A program made the position numbers and the translations under genes. Positions 1-7,605 of a stretch of DNA of 64,000 nt are shown one piece after another. The notes under the pieces are model-generated. The model was not told where the DNA came from and did not search any database. It worked only from the letters and a program-made list of their open reading frames with translations. Position 1 is the first letter of the stretch. Every line of letters begins with the position of its first letter. Origin of the DNA: Streptomyces qaidamensis (lineage in GTDB: Bacteria; Actinomycetota; Actinomycetes; Streptomycetales; Streptomycetaceae); NCBI RefSeq assembly GCF_001611795.1, contig NZ_CP015098.1, positions 868,001 to 932,000 of the forward strand, given 5' to 3'.

Positions 1-1
1 C

Positions 2-769
2 CTCGACACCGGTGTGGACACCGACCACCCGGACCTAGTCGGGTGCATACAAGAGACGGCCTCCTTCGTGTTCGGTGAGACCGTGGAGGACGTTCATGGC
101 CACGGCACACACTGCATTGGCACCGCCGCTGGTCCGGCCAACCCCCAGCAGCAGCCCCGCTACGGCGTGGCGACCGAGGCGCGGGTGCTTGCCGGCAAGG
201 TGCTCAACAGAGTCGGCGACGGCACAGACGGCCAAATCCTTGCAGGTATGGCCTGGGCGATCGATCGCGGCGCGCGGGTGATCTCACTGTCGCTGGGTGC
301 TCCGGTCCGGCCCGGTGAACTCTTCCCGCAGACATACGAGCTCGCGGCACAACTTGCGCTCACACGCGGGGCGGTGATCGTTGCCGCGGCTGGCAACAGC
401 AGCCTGAGGCCCGGCTTTGTTGCACCCGTAGAGCGACCCGCCAACTGCCCCTCAATCCTCGCCGTAGCCTCCCTGGACAAGGCACTGCAGACGGCGTCCA
501 CCTCCTGCGGAGGCATCAACGGCCAGGGCGGCGAGGTCAACATCGCGGCTCCCGGCAAGGTCGTGCACTCGGCTGCCGTTGGCGGCGGTTACGTGACAAT
601 GTCGGGCACCAGCATGGCCGCGCCGCATGTCGCGGGTGTGCTCGCACTGCTTTCCCAGGGCAACCCCGACGCTTCTGCGGCCGAGCTCACTGCCAGTCTG
701 CTGTCCGGTGCGTTCCCGCTGACACAGCTCGCCAGGGACGTCGGCGTGGGTTTGCTGCAGGCCCCGTGA
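2..769 (+). CDS. S8 family (subtilisin-like) serine peptidase, 5' end cut by window
   Basis: Subtilase cut off at the left window edge. The reading frame is open from base 2, and the first visible residues are LDTGVDTDHPDL, which carry the catalytic Asp, so the true start lies upstream. The catalytic His is in GHGTHCIGTAAG and the catalytic Ser in GTSMAAPHVAG. The oxyanion-hole Asn is in AAAGNSS. No C-terminal domain follows; the protein ends about 45 residues after the Ser motif. The stop overlaps the start of the next small gene by four bases (GTGA), so the two are translationally coupled. Because the N-terminus is missing, it cannot be told whether the enzyme is secreted or has its own prodomain. 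Confidence 0.95.
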   Translation, partial: LDTGVDTDHPDLVGCIQETASFVFGETVEDVHGHGTHCIGTAAGPANPQQQPRYGVATEARVLAGKVLNRVGDGTDGQILAGMAWAIDRGARVISLSLGAPVRPGELFPQTYELAAQLALTRGAVIVAAAGNSSLRPGFVAPVERPANCPSILAVASLDKALQTASTSCGGINGQGGEVNIAAPGKVVHSAAVGGGYVTMSGTSMAAPHVAGVLALLSQGNPDASAAELTASLLSGAFPLTQLARDVGVGLLQAP

Positions 770-1014
770 GTGAGTCGTCCCAGTCCGAGCCGGTCCAGGT
801 CATCATCGCTGTCGCCCCCGACCGGTTTGCGGGAGTGGTGGAAGCCTTGCGGCGAGCCGGGCTGACGGTTGAGCGAGAGCAGCCGACCATTGGCACACTC
901 TCCGGAACGGTCGCGGAGGACCGGATTCCGTCCCTGGTAGCGGTCGACGGCGTCAACGCCGTCGACCGGGAGCGCACCATCCGGCTTCCCCCGCCCGACT
1001 CCCCGAACCAATGA
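766..1014 (+). CDS. Small protein resembling a free-standing subtilase propeptide/inhibitor (I9-like)
   Basis: 82 residues, GTG start overlapping the protease stop by four bases. The pattern is a beta strand (VQVIIAV), a helix (FAGVVEALRRAGL), a second strand pair ending in GTLSGTV, and a final segment PSLVAVDGVNAVDRER. This matches the fold order of subtilase propeptides and I9-type inhibitors, in which a segment of the form xLxxVxGVxxV closes the domain. Such proteins are often annotated in actinomycetes under unrelated enzyme names. Inference: it acts in trans as a folding chaperone or inhibitor of the adjacent protease. No signal peptide is visible, so both may act inside the cell. The family assignment rests on pattern only. 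Confidence 0.7.
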   Translation: MSESSQSEPVQVIIAVAPDRFAGVVEALRRAGLTVEREQPTIGTLSGTVAEDRIPSLVAVDGVNAVDRERTIRLPPPDSPNQ

Positions 1015-1249
1015 GTCGAGAAGCTGTTGCACGGGGCCTCGTCCCGGAGCTGGACGTCGTCGGGTGATCACTGTGTGATGCGCCCTGATCCCCAGTTCAG
1101 GGCAACTGGAATCACCTCTACGGTGTTGAAACCACGCGCTCAAGCCCCCTCCCTTCCTGGGGTCAGGCAACGGAGTTGTGTATCTCGTTTTACCTCGGTC
1201 GCTAGCCCGGCTACCGCCGTCCTGGAAACAGACCTCTTTGAATCCTTCG

Positions 1250-1570
1250 GCGATGATTCCACGCATCTCCTGGTCGTGAACGTCTTCCCCAGGTCAGATC
1301 GAGGAGATCGTGCTGCGCACGCCCGGCGTCGCCCCGCACTTCCAGATCCGGCTGACCCGGCGCGGCCGCCTGGACCACATGACCGTCCTCGTCGAGACCC
1401 ACCCCGGCACCGGCACCGGCACCGAGCAGCGCGAGGCCGCGGCCGGGGCGATCGCGAAAGCCGTCAAGGACGGCATCGGCATCACCGCCGACGTGACGGT
1501 CGTCGAACCGGAGACCCTGGAACGCTCCATCGGCAAGATCCGCCGGGTGAAGGACCTGCGCGAGGCGTGA
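1250..1570 (+). pseudogene. paaK: 3' remnant of phenylacetate-CoA ligase
   Basis: The frame ending at 1570 reads QIEEIVLRTPGV, then a stretch with HFQIRLTRRGRLD, and closes with IGKIRRVKDLREA. This is the C-terminal subdomain of phenylacetate-CoA ligases. Just upstream, the family's NVFP motif can be read in a different frame at about 1278-1290, preceded by a degraded DDxxLLVV segment, so there is a frameshift at about 1290. Nothing recognisable of the roughly 330-residue N-terminal domain is present. No product with ligase activity is possible. Confidence 0.75.
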
Positions 1571-1592
1571 TCCGCCGCGGCCCCGGCGGCTC

Positions 1593-2807
1593 TCAGGAGC
1601 ACTTCGCCTCGGACGCCGGGGCGGCGGCGGTGGGGCCGGGGTGGCCGGCCCCGGAAGCCACCGCCCGGTCGGCGGCCGGTTTGCGGATCAGGAGCAGGGC
1701 CGCGTCGTCGTGCAGCCGGCCGCCCACATGGGCCAGCAGTTCGTCGTGCAGGGCGTCGAGGGTGCGCGCCGGCTCGTGGGAGACGTGGCGTTCCAGCCCC
1801 TGGGCGAGCGGATAGAAGGCCCGTCCTCCGTCGCGGGCCTCGGTGACCCCGTCGGTGTAGAGCAGCAGTTGGTCGCCGTCGGCGAAGGGCAGCGTCTGGA
1901 GCGCGGGCGTGTGGCCCGCGAGCGCCCGCAGACCGAGCGGCGGGGCCGGGTGCGGGGGCTCCACTGCGCTGATGCTCCCTGACGCGCTGACCAGCAGGGG
2001 AGGCGCGTGCCCGCAGTTCACCACCTCCAGGTGCCCGGCCCGGGGGTATCCGGCGACCACGGCGGTGACGAAGTCGTCGTGCCCGAGGTTGCGGGCGAGA
2101 CTCCGCTCGATGCGCTCGACCACGGCGAGCAGATCGGGCTCGTCGTGGGCGGCTTCCCGGAAGACACCGAGCACCAGCGCCGCGGTTCCCACGGCCGGAA
2201 GCCCCTTGCCGCGCACGTCGCCGACGATCAGCCGGACCCCGTGCGGGGTGGGTATCAGTGCGTACAGGTCCCCGCCGATCCGGGCCTCGGCCGCCGCCGC
2301 GCTGTAGCGGACGGCGGCCTGGAACGGCCCGACCGTCGCCGGCACGGGCTTGAGCAGTGCGTGCTGGGCGGTCTCCGCGACCGAGCGGACGGCGGCGAGC
2401 ACCCGTTCCCGACGCCCGCGCAGGACGCTGGCCAGGCCGCTCGCGAGGGTGACCGTCACCAGCGCCGCCAGCACGGCGATCAGCTCCCGGCCGGGCACAC
2501 CGTCCCGGACCCCGAGCAGGGCGCCGAGCAGCGCGGTGAGGAAACCGACCCAGAAGACACCCCGCGGCCCGTTGGTCGTCGCCGCCAGCGCGGGACCGGC
2601 CACGAGCAGAGGCAGCCAGATCATCCCGGCACCGTCGGCGAGGCCGGAGAGCACGACGACGCAGACGACCAGCGCGGGCAGGACGGGAGTGCCGGCGGCC
2701 AGCTGCGCGAGCGCGCGTTTGCGGGCCGACCCCCTGGCACCGGCCACTCGGACGCTGAACGGCCGTGCAGGCCGGTGGCTGCCACCAAGGTCTCGCGCAT
2801 GGCTCAT
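1593..2807 (-). CDS. Membrane-anchored SpoIIE/RsbU-type PP2C serine phosphatase
   Basis: 404 residues. A basic N-terminus is followed by hydrophobic segments at about residues 40-135 (VLPALVVCVVVLSGL, WLPLLVAGPALA, FWVGFLTALLGALLGV, LIAVLAALVTVTLASGL), probably three or four membrane helices. A linker leads to a PP2C-type phosphatase domain at about 165-375 with the metal-binding motifs ARIGGDLYA, VGDVRGKG, LYTDGVTE and HDDAALLLI. Enzymes of this class dephosphorylate STAS-domain anti-anti-sigma factors. There is no kinase or sensor domain besides the membrane part. It closely resembles the gene at 31025-32164 in architecture. Start chosen at ATG 2807. It stands alone, convergent with the paaK remnant. 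Confidence 0.9.
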   Translation of the reverse strand: MSHARDLGGSHRPARPFSVRVAGARGSARKRALAQLAAGTPVLPALVVCVVVLSGLADGAGMIWLPLLVAGPALAATTNGPRGVFWVGFLTALLGALLGVRDGVPGRELIAVLAALVTVTLASGLASVLRGRRERVLAAVRSVAETAQHALLKPVPATVGPFQAAVRYSAAAAEARIGGDLYALIPTPHGVRLIVGDVRGKGLPAVGTAALVLGVFREAAHDEPDLLAVVERIERSLARNLGHDDFVTAVVAGYPRAGHLEVVNCGHAPPLLVSASGSISAVEPPHPAPPLGLRALAGHTPALQTLPFADGDQLLLYTDGVTEARDGGRAFYPLAQGLERHVSHEPARTLDALHDELLAHVGGRLHDDAALLLIRKPAADRAVASGAGHPGPTAAAPASEAKCS

Positions 2808-2835
2808 GTTCCTATCGGGTCCTCACCTGTGAGCG

Positions 2836-2863
2836 GGGGCGCGAGGCTCGGGGCGCGCCCCCG
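2836..2863 (-). terminator. GC-rich hairpin downstream of the IclR gene
   Basis: Arms GGGGGCGCG (2836-2844) and CGCGCCCCC (2855-2863) form a perfect 9-bp stem with a 10-base loop, about 60 bases beyond the stop of the leftward IclR gene and just upstream of the leftward phosphatase gene. No U-tract follows, which is usual for Streptomyces terminators. Confidence 0.5.
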
Positions 2864-2921
2864 GAATGTCCGTTTTATCCAGGAAACGGGGTGAGCCGGG
2901 GCGCGGGCAAGGAGCGGATTT

Positions 2922-3680
2922 TCAGATAGTGAGCGAGAGGCCCCTCGTCACGCGGCTCGCGGTCGGCAGCAGCCGTTCGCGGATCTCCGGCAGCCGGGAG
3001 AGCCGGTTCGACGGCAGCGAGACACCGAGGGAGCCGACGGTGTCCCCGCTGTAGACCGGGACGGCGACGCAGACCGTGCCGAGGGAGTACTCCTCCACGT
3101 CCGTGATGGCCGGGGCCAGCGGCGGGGTCTCCAGTCGCCGGAGCAGTTCCGGGAGGCTGGTGATGGTCCGGGGGGTGAGGTCGGCGAGGTGGTGGCGGGA
3201 CAGGTAGTCCCGGCGGGCCTCCTCGTCCAGTTCGCGCAGGACGGACTTGCCCAGCGCGGTGGCGTGCCCCGCGTCCTCGAAACCCACCCAGAGATCGACG
3301 CGCGGGGTACCGGGGCCGTCGACGATCTCCGCGACCCGGATCTCGCCCTCCTCGTAGAAAGTGAGGTAGGCGGCGGTCGCGAGCTCGTCCCGCAGGGCGG
3401 CGAGGGTGGGCCGGACCCGGCTGAGCAGCGCCTGCGCACGCCCGGTGGACTGCAGGGTCTGGAGCTTGTCGCCGAGGATGAAGCCGCCGTCGTCCAGCTT
3501 GCGCACGTACCCGTCGTGCACCAGGGTCCGCAGCAGGTGATAGGCCGTGGCCAGGGGCAGGCTCGTCTCGCGCGCCAGCAGCTTGGCCGGCGCGCCGTTC
3601 TCGTGCGCGCTCACCGCCTCCAGCAGCCGCATGGCCCGCTGGACGGAGTTGATGAGTGTTGGGCCGTCTTGCGCACCCAT
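2922..3680 (-). CDS. IclR family transcriptional regulator
   Basis: 252 residues from ATG 3680 (MGAQDGPTLINSVQRAMRLL). The frame stays open upstream to a GTG at 3749 inside the inverted repeat, which would add 23 residues; the internal ATG fits the usual IclR N-terminus better. A winged helix-turn-helix covers about residues 10-75 (PAKLLARETSLPLATAYHLLRTL). The IclR effector domain follows at about 85-250 (VGFEDAGHATALGKSVL, then CVAVPVYSGDTVGSLGVSLP). The ligand is unknown. It is divergent from the hypX-led maturation operon, and an inverted repeat sits at each end of the intervening spacer, so control of that operon is possible but unproven. Confidence 0.9.
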   Translation of the reverse strand: MGAQDGPTLINSVQRAMRLLEAVSAHENGAPAKLLARETSLPLATAYHLLRTLVHDGYVRKLDDGGFILGDKLQTLQSTGRAQALLSRVRPTLAALRDELATAAYLTFYEEGEIRVAEIVDGPGTPRVDLWVGFEDAGHATALGKSVLRELDEEARRDYLSRHHLADLTPRTITSLPELLRRLETPPLAPAITDVEEYSLGTVCVAVPVYSGDTVGSLGVSLPSNRLSRLPEIRERLLPTASRVTRGLSLTI

Positions 3681-3731
3681 ACGAACAGCGTGCGTCAGGC
3701 GTACGGCCCGGGCAAGGGGAGCAGGACAGGC

Positions 3732-3752
3732 CCTAAGGGGTCCTTTCACTAT
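3732..3752 (-). promoter_or_regulatory. Left arm of widely spaced inverted repeat, upstream of iclR
   Basis: This 21-base arm contains CCCTAAGGGG and, on the minus strand, GTGAAAGGACCCC. The matching arm at 3882-3902 differs at one base and is inverted, so both arms face their downstream genes in the same orientation. It lies 52-72 bases upstream of the chosen iclR start, a normal place for an operator or promoter. Confidence 0.5.
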
Positions 3753-3881
3753 TGGCGTCCGATCAGGGCGCGTGGTCTGGTGCCGTGCACCGCAAGGCGC
3801 CGGGAAGCCCTTGTAGCGGAGCTCCCGGGCTTTTCGTCAACGCGGCGAGGTGCGGTGCCAGGCCGCGCGCCCCGGACGGGC

Positions 3882-3902
3882 ATAGTGAAAGGACCCCTAA
3901 GG
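3882..3902 (+). promoter_or_regulatory. Right arm of widely spaced inverted repeat, facing hypX
   Basis: Contains GTGAAAGGACCCC followed by the perfect palindrome CCCCTAAGGGG. It matches the reverse complement of 3732-3752 at 20 of 21 positions. CATAGT immediately upstream could serve as a -10 box. It is about 590 bases from the hypX start. Confidence 0.5.
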
Positions 3903-4010
3903 GGAGAGGGGCGGAGCGGCGCGGGCCGGTGGCCGGGCCTCGTGCCAGGGCGACCGTGAGCGGCGGAGTCGGAACGTCGCGCGGACTCGGGCCGCGCCCC
4001 GCGGCCCCGC

Positions 4011-4037
4011 GGGCCTGGCGGGCCTGGCGGGCCTGGC
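4011..4037 (+). repeat. Three tandem GGGCCTGGC units
   Basis: Three exact 9-base units in non-coding DNA, followed by a partial unit. Probably simple-repeat slippage; no role is visible. Confidence 0.7.
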
Positions 4038-4491
4038 GGGCGCCCAGGAGCGCTGGACGTGCGGCCGACGAGGCCGACGAGGCCGGTCGCTCGCGGGCGG
4101 CAGACCCGCCCCCCCCCGGCTTCCCGATCGAGCCATGCGGCGCGGGGCAGACCACTCGCGGTGAAGGCGATCGCATCCGTCGGAGCCCTCCGCGTGGCCC
4201 AAGGCGTCGTCGCCGAGGGCGGGAGGTGCGGCAGCGCCTCCAGGCCGGCCGGTCTCGGTGCGTGGCCGACCGCCGTCGGCCCCGGTGACGGGCGCCAGGG
4301 CGTCTCCCCGGACCGGGACGCACGGGCCCTCACGACCGAGGCACCGGACAGCGCGGCCCGGCCGCGCGAGGTCCTGGTCCCCTGGTGGCGCCCGCACGCC
4401 CGCGTGCCCGTTCGGCCGGAAGCGGCTGAGGGCCGCGAAACGCCGCAGCGGTCCTTCGCGGCCCTCCCCGGACGGGCGACCATGCCATGTC

Positions 4492-6237
4492 ATGGACATC
4501 TTGCTCGTCGCCAGCGCGTTCAACAGCCTGACCCAGCGTGTGTTCGCCGAACTGTCGAACGAGGGGCACCACGTGGACGTCGTGCTCGCCTCGCACGGCC
4601 CCGACGCGGTCCGGGCCGCCGTACGCGAGGGGTGCCCGGAGCTGATCGTCGCCCCGATGCTGAAGTCGGCCCTGCCGGAGGACGTGTGGCGGGAGCACAC
4701 CTGCCTGATCGTGCACCCAGGGCCGCCCGGGGACCGGGGCCCGTCGTCGCTGGACTGGGCGATCGCCGAGGAGGCGTCCGAGTGGGGCGTGACGGTACTC
4801 CAGGCCGAGGCGGCCATGGACGCGGGAGACGTGTGGGCGGACGGCTCCTTCACGGTGCCGCCGACGGGCAAGAGCGACATGTACCGCAACGAGGTGGCCG
4901 ACGCCGCCACGGCCGCCGTGCTGCTGGCCGTGCGGCGCTACGCCGAGGGGTCGTACAAGCCGCGCCCGCAGAGCGAACCCGGGACCGACGTGGTGTGGCG
5001 GGACTTCTTCCGCCAGGAGCAGCGGCGGATCGACTGGGAGAACGACAGCACGGCGACGGTGCTGCGCAAACTGCGGGGCGCCGACTCCCAGCCGGGTGTG
5101 AGGGACGAGATCTGCGGCCGGGAGGTCTTCCTGCACGGCGGGCATCCCGAAGACCGGCTGCGCGGGGAGCCCGGGGAACTGCTCGCGACCCGGGCCGGCG
5201 CGCTCTGCCGGGCCACCCGGGACGGCGCGGTGTGGATCCCGGAGCTGCGGCCCCGCAAGAGCTCCGGTGACCCCGCGCCGTTCCGCCGCCCGGCGGCCTC
5301 GGTCCTCGCGAACTTCCCGGCCCCGCCCGGCAGCAGCCCGGGCATGCCGGGTGCGTACGACCGCCCGTACTGGCTGCCCGAGATCGCCGCCCCGCTCGAA
5401 CTGCCCCCGGACCGCATCACCTGGACCGACATCCGCTACCGGCAGCGCGGCCCCATCGGGTTTCTGGCCTTCTCCTTCCCGGGCGGGGCCATGAGCACCA
5501 CCCACTGCCGCCGGCTGCTCGCCGCCTGGCGATACGCCCTCACCCGCCCCACCTCGGTCCTGGTGCTCGGCGGTGCCCGCGACTTCTTCTCCAACGGCAT
5601 CCACCTCAACGTCATCGAGGCGGCGGACGACCCGGCGGGCGAGTCCTGGTCCAACCTGAACGCCATGAACGACCTGGTCGAGGCGGTGCTGCGCACCACC
5701 GACCGGCTGGTCGTGTCGGCCCTCGGCGGCAACGCGGCGGCGGGCGGCGTGATGCTCGCCCTGGCCGCCGACGAGGTCTGGTGCCGCGCCGGCAGCGTCC
5801 TCAACCCGCACTACCGGAACATGGGCCTGTACGGGTCGGAGTACTGGACGTACTCGCTGCCCCGCCGGGTGGGCGCCGAGACGGCCGAGCGGCTGACGAC
5901 CGAGGCGTTGCCGGTGAGCGCCGCGACGGCCGAGCGCATCGGGCTGGTGGACCGCCTGGTGCCGGTCGCGGCCCAGGAGTTCGCCCCCGAGGTCGAGCGC
6001 CTGGCCGCCGACCTGGCCGCCGACCCGGACCTTCCGCGCCGGATCACCGCCAAGGCCACGGCCCGTCACGCGGACGAGCTGACGCGGCCCCTCGCCGAAT
6101 ACCGGCGGGCCGAACTCGCCCAGATGCGCGCCGTCTTCTTCGACCCCGAGGCGCCCTACCACGCGCTGCGGTCCGCCTTCGTCCGCAAACTCCCGAACGG
6201 CTCCGCCCGGCCGCTGGCCACCGGGGACGCCCGATGA
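4492..6237 (+). CDS. hypX: HypX: formyltransferase/enoyl-CoA hydratase-like hydrogenase maturation protein
   Basis: 581 residues from ATG 4492 (MDILLVASAFNSLTQRVF); the frame is open further upstream but with shadow-like composition. The N-terminal half (about 1-260) is a formyl-THF-dependent transferase-like domain with the HPGPPGDRGPSSLDWAI segment. The C-terminal half (about 290-560) is a crotonase fold (GGARDFFSNGIHLN, GGNAAAGGVMLALAADEVW). HypX makes CO for the Fe(CN)2CO centre from a formyl group through formyl-CoA, which lets [NiFe] hydrogenases mature in air. It is the first gene of the hyp operon and overlaps the next by four bases (ATGA). The ribosome-binding site is weak. Confidence 0.93.
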   Translation: MDILLVASAFNSLTQRVFAELSNEGHHVDVVLASHGPDAVRAAVREGCPELIVAPMLKSALPEDVWREHTCLIVHPGPPGDRGPSSLDWAIAEEASEWGVTVLQAEAAMDAGDVWADGSFTVPPTGKSDMYRNEVADAATAAVLLAVRRYAEGSYKPRPQSEPGTDVVWRDFFRQEQRRIDWENDSTATVLRKLRGADSQPGVRDEICGREVFLHGGHPEDRLRGEPGELLATRAGALCRATRDGAVWIPELRPRKSSGDPAPFRRPAASVLANFPAPPGSSPGMPGAYDRPYWLPEIAAPLELPPDRITWTDIRYRQRGPIGFLAFSFPGGAMSTTHCRRLLAAWRYALTRPTSVLVLGGARDFFSNGIHLNVIEAADDPAGESWSNLNAMNDLVEAVLRTTDRLVVSALGGNAAAGGVMLALAADEVWCRAGSVLNPHYRNMGLYGSEYWTYSLPRRVGAETAERLTTEALPVSAATAERIGLVDRLVPVAAQEFAPEVERLAADLAADPDLPRRITAKATARHADELTRPLAEYRRAELAQMRAVFFDPEAPYHALRSAFVRKLPNGSARPLATGDAR

Positions 6238-6821
6238 GCGCGCGGCTGCTCGTGGCGGGGGTCGGCAACATCTTCCTCGCCGACGACGCCTTCGGCCCCG
6301 AGGTGATCCGCGCCCTGGACCAGGACCCGCTGCCCCCGGAGGTACGGGTGAGGGACTTCGGCATCCGCGGCATGGACCTGGCATACGAACTGCTCGACGG
6401 CTACGACACGGCCGTCCTGGTCGACGCGGCCGTGCGGGGACACGAGCCGGGCACGCTGTCGCTGATCGAGCCGGACCTGCCCGACGGCTCCACGGCGGAC
6501 GCCCCGCCCGAGGCCCACGGCATGGACCCGGCGAAGGTGCTCGCCCTGGCCGCCCACCTGGGCGACGAGCCCCTCCCCCGCGTCCTGGTCCTGGCCTGTG
6601 AGCCCGAGCTGCGGGCACCCGCCGACGAGGACATCGCCCCGGGCATCAGCGCGACGGTGCGCGAGGCGGTCGGGCAGGCGGTCGCGGCGCTGCACACCCT
6701 GGTGCCGGTGCTGCTCGCCGACCCGGCCGCCACGCCCCCGTTGAGCCGCCCGGACGAATCCGCAGCCCTGTCGTCGGCCGGGCTCCCGGGCACGGTGAGC
6801 GGCAGCCCGGAGGATCGGTAG
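6234..6821 (+). CDS. Hydrogenase maturation endopeptidase (HyaD/HybD/HoxM family)
   Basis: 195 residues. The N-terminus AGVGNIFLADDAFGPEVI is the family signature, and its acidic residue binds nickel. Further ligands are expected at the Asp of TAVLVDAAV and the His of PPEAHGMDPAKVL. These proteases cut the C-terminal peptide from the nickel-loaded large subunit; here the likely target is the 22-residue tail after the DPCLPCGVH motif of the large subunit at 14426-16219. The last roughly 35 residues (PAATPPLSRPDESAAL onward) are poorly ordered and beyond the usual family length. It is translationally coupled to hypX. Confidence 0.92.
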   Translation: MSARLLVAGVGNIFLADDAFGPEVIRALDQDPLPPEVRVRDFGIRGMDLAYELLDGYDTAVLVDAAVRGHEPGTLSLIEPDLPDGSTADAPPEAHGMDPAKVLALAAHLGDEPLPRVLVLACEPELRAPADEDIAPGISATVREAVGQAVAALHTLVPVLLADPAATPPLSRPDESAALSSAGLPGTVSGSPEDR

Positions 6822-6861
6822 CGGAACGATTTTCCCCACCGACCCGCGAGGAGCGGCGCCC

Positions 6862-7605
6862 ATGTGCGATTCCGTGGACGAGGTCACCCGGGCCGTCCTG
6901 GCGAAGAACGACGGCCTGGCCGCGAGCCTGCGCGACGCGTTGGCCCGGCGTGGTGTGAGCGTGGTCAACCTGCTGTCCAGCCCGGGCAGCGGCAAGACGG
7001 AACTGCTCGGGCGGGTGCTGGCCAGGGCGGTGGAGCGGAGCCTTCCGGTGGCCGCCCTCACCGCCGACCTGGCGACCGAGAACGACGCCGGCCGGCTGGC
7101 CCGTTCGGGCGCCCCGGTGAAGCAGCTGCTGACGGACGGCCTGTGCCATCTGGAGGCACGGCAGCTGCGCGGTCATGTGGAGAACTGGCTGCCCGAGGGC
7201 ACCTCGCTGCTGTTCGTGGAGAACGTCGGCAATCTCGTCTGCCCCGCGTCCTACGACCTCGGCGAGAGCCTGCGGATCGTGCTCATGGCGGTGACGGAGG
7301 GCGAGGACAAACCGCTGAAGTACCCCACGGCCTTCGGATCCGCTCATCTGGTGGTGCTGACGAAGACCGATCTGGCCGGGCCGGCCGGGTTCGACGAGGT
7401 GGCCTTCGAGGCGAACGTCCAGCGGGTCAACCCGGGGGTGGAGGTGCTCCGCTCCTGCGCCCGCTCCGGCGCCGGCGTCGACGCCCTGCTGGAACGCGTG
7501 CTGGCCGTCCGGGACGGGGCCCCTGTCCACCGGCCGCCCCTGGCACCCCGCCCGCACAGCCACACGCACACGCACGAGGGCGCCGAAGCCGGCCTCGTCC
7601 CGTGA
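6862..7605 (+). CDS. hypB: HypB: GTPase for nickel insertion into hydrogenase
   Basis: 247 residues, start ATG 6862 preceded by CGAGGAG. P-loop LLSSPGSGKTELL at about residues 35-48, switch region TADLATENDAGRL, nickel/zinc-site segment DGLCHLEARQL, the family block FVENVGNLVCPASYDLGE and the G4 motif LTKTDL. HypB works with HypA to load Ni. A His-rich stretch (PHSHTHTHEG) sits at the extreme C-terminus, whereas many HypB proteins carry it near the N-terminus; it could store or donate nickel. The stop overlaps the hypF GTG start by four bases. Confidence 0.96.
   Translation: MCDSVDEVTRAVLAKNDGLAASLRDALARRGVSVVNLLSSPGSGKTELLGRVLARAVERSLPVAALTADLATENDAGRLARSGAPVKQLLTDGLCHLEARQLRGHVENWLPEGTSLLFVENVGNLVCPASYDLGESLRIVLMAVTEGEDKPLKYPTAFGSAHLVVLTKTDLAGPAGFDEVAFEANVQRVNPGVEVLRSCARSGAGVDALLERVLAVRDGAPVHRPPLAPRPHSHTHTHEGAEAGLVP

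Larger units (their letters stand above)
3750..4491. other. 742-bp spacer between iclR and hypX
   Basis: No convincing gene on either strand; open frames here have the low-complexity Arg/Ala/Gly composition of shadow frames. It holds the right arm of the inverted repeat, a small bulged hairpin at about 3803-3836 (arms CCGGGAAGC and GCTCCCGG followed by TTTTC), and a run of three GGGCCTGGC units at 4011-4037. A possible leader peptide beginning MKGPLR (24 codons from 3885) starts inside the right arm. The hypX promoter should lie here. Confidence 0.6.

Noticed and set aside
1027..1815. Open frame of 262 codons on the plus strand
   Set aside because: Arg/Ala/Pro-rich composition with no family pattern; it overlaps the paaK remnant and the phosphatase on the other strand.
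4059..5270. 403-codon open frame over the hypX start
   Set aside because: Low-complexity shadow frame; hypX in another frame has clear domains.
4330..6618. 762-codon minus-strand frame across hypX and the endopeptidase
   Set aside because: Repetitive Arg/Gly/Pro composition and complete overlap with two well-supported genes.
6864..7601. The hypF reading frame is open for 246 codons upstream of GTG 7602, giving an apparent 1016-residue protein
   Set aside because: The extra residues are a shadow of hypB; the acylphosphatase domain begins right after GTG 7602, which overlaps the hypB stop.
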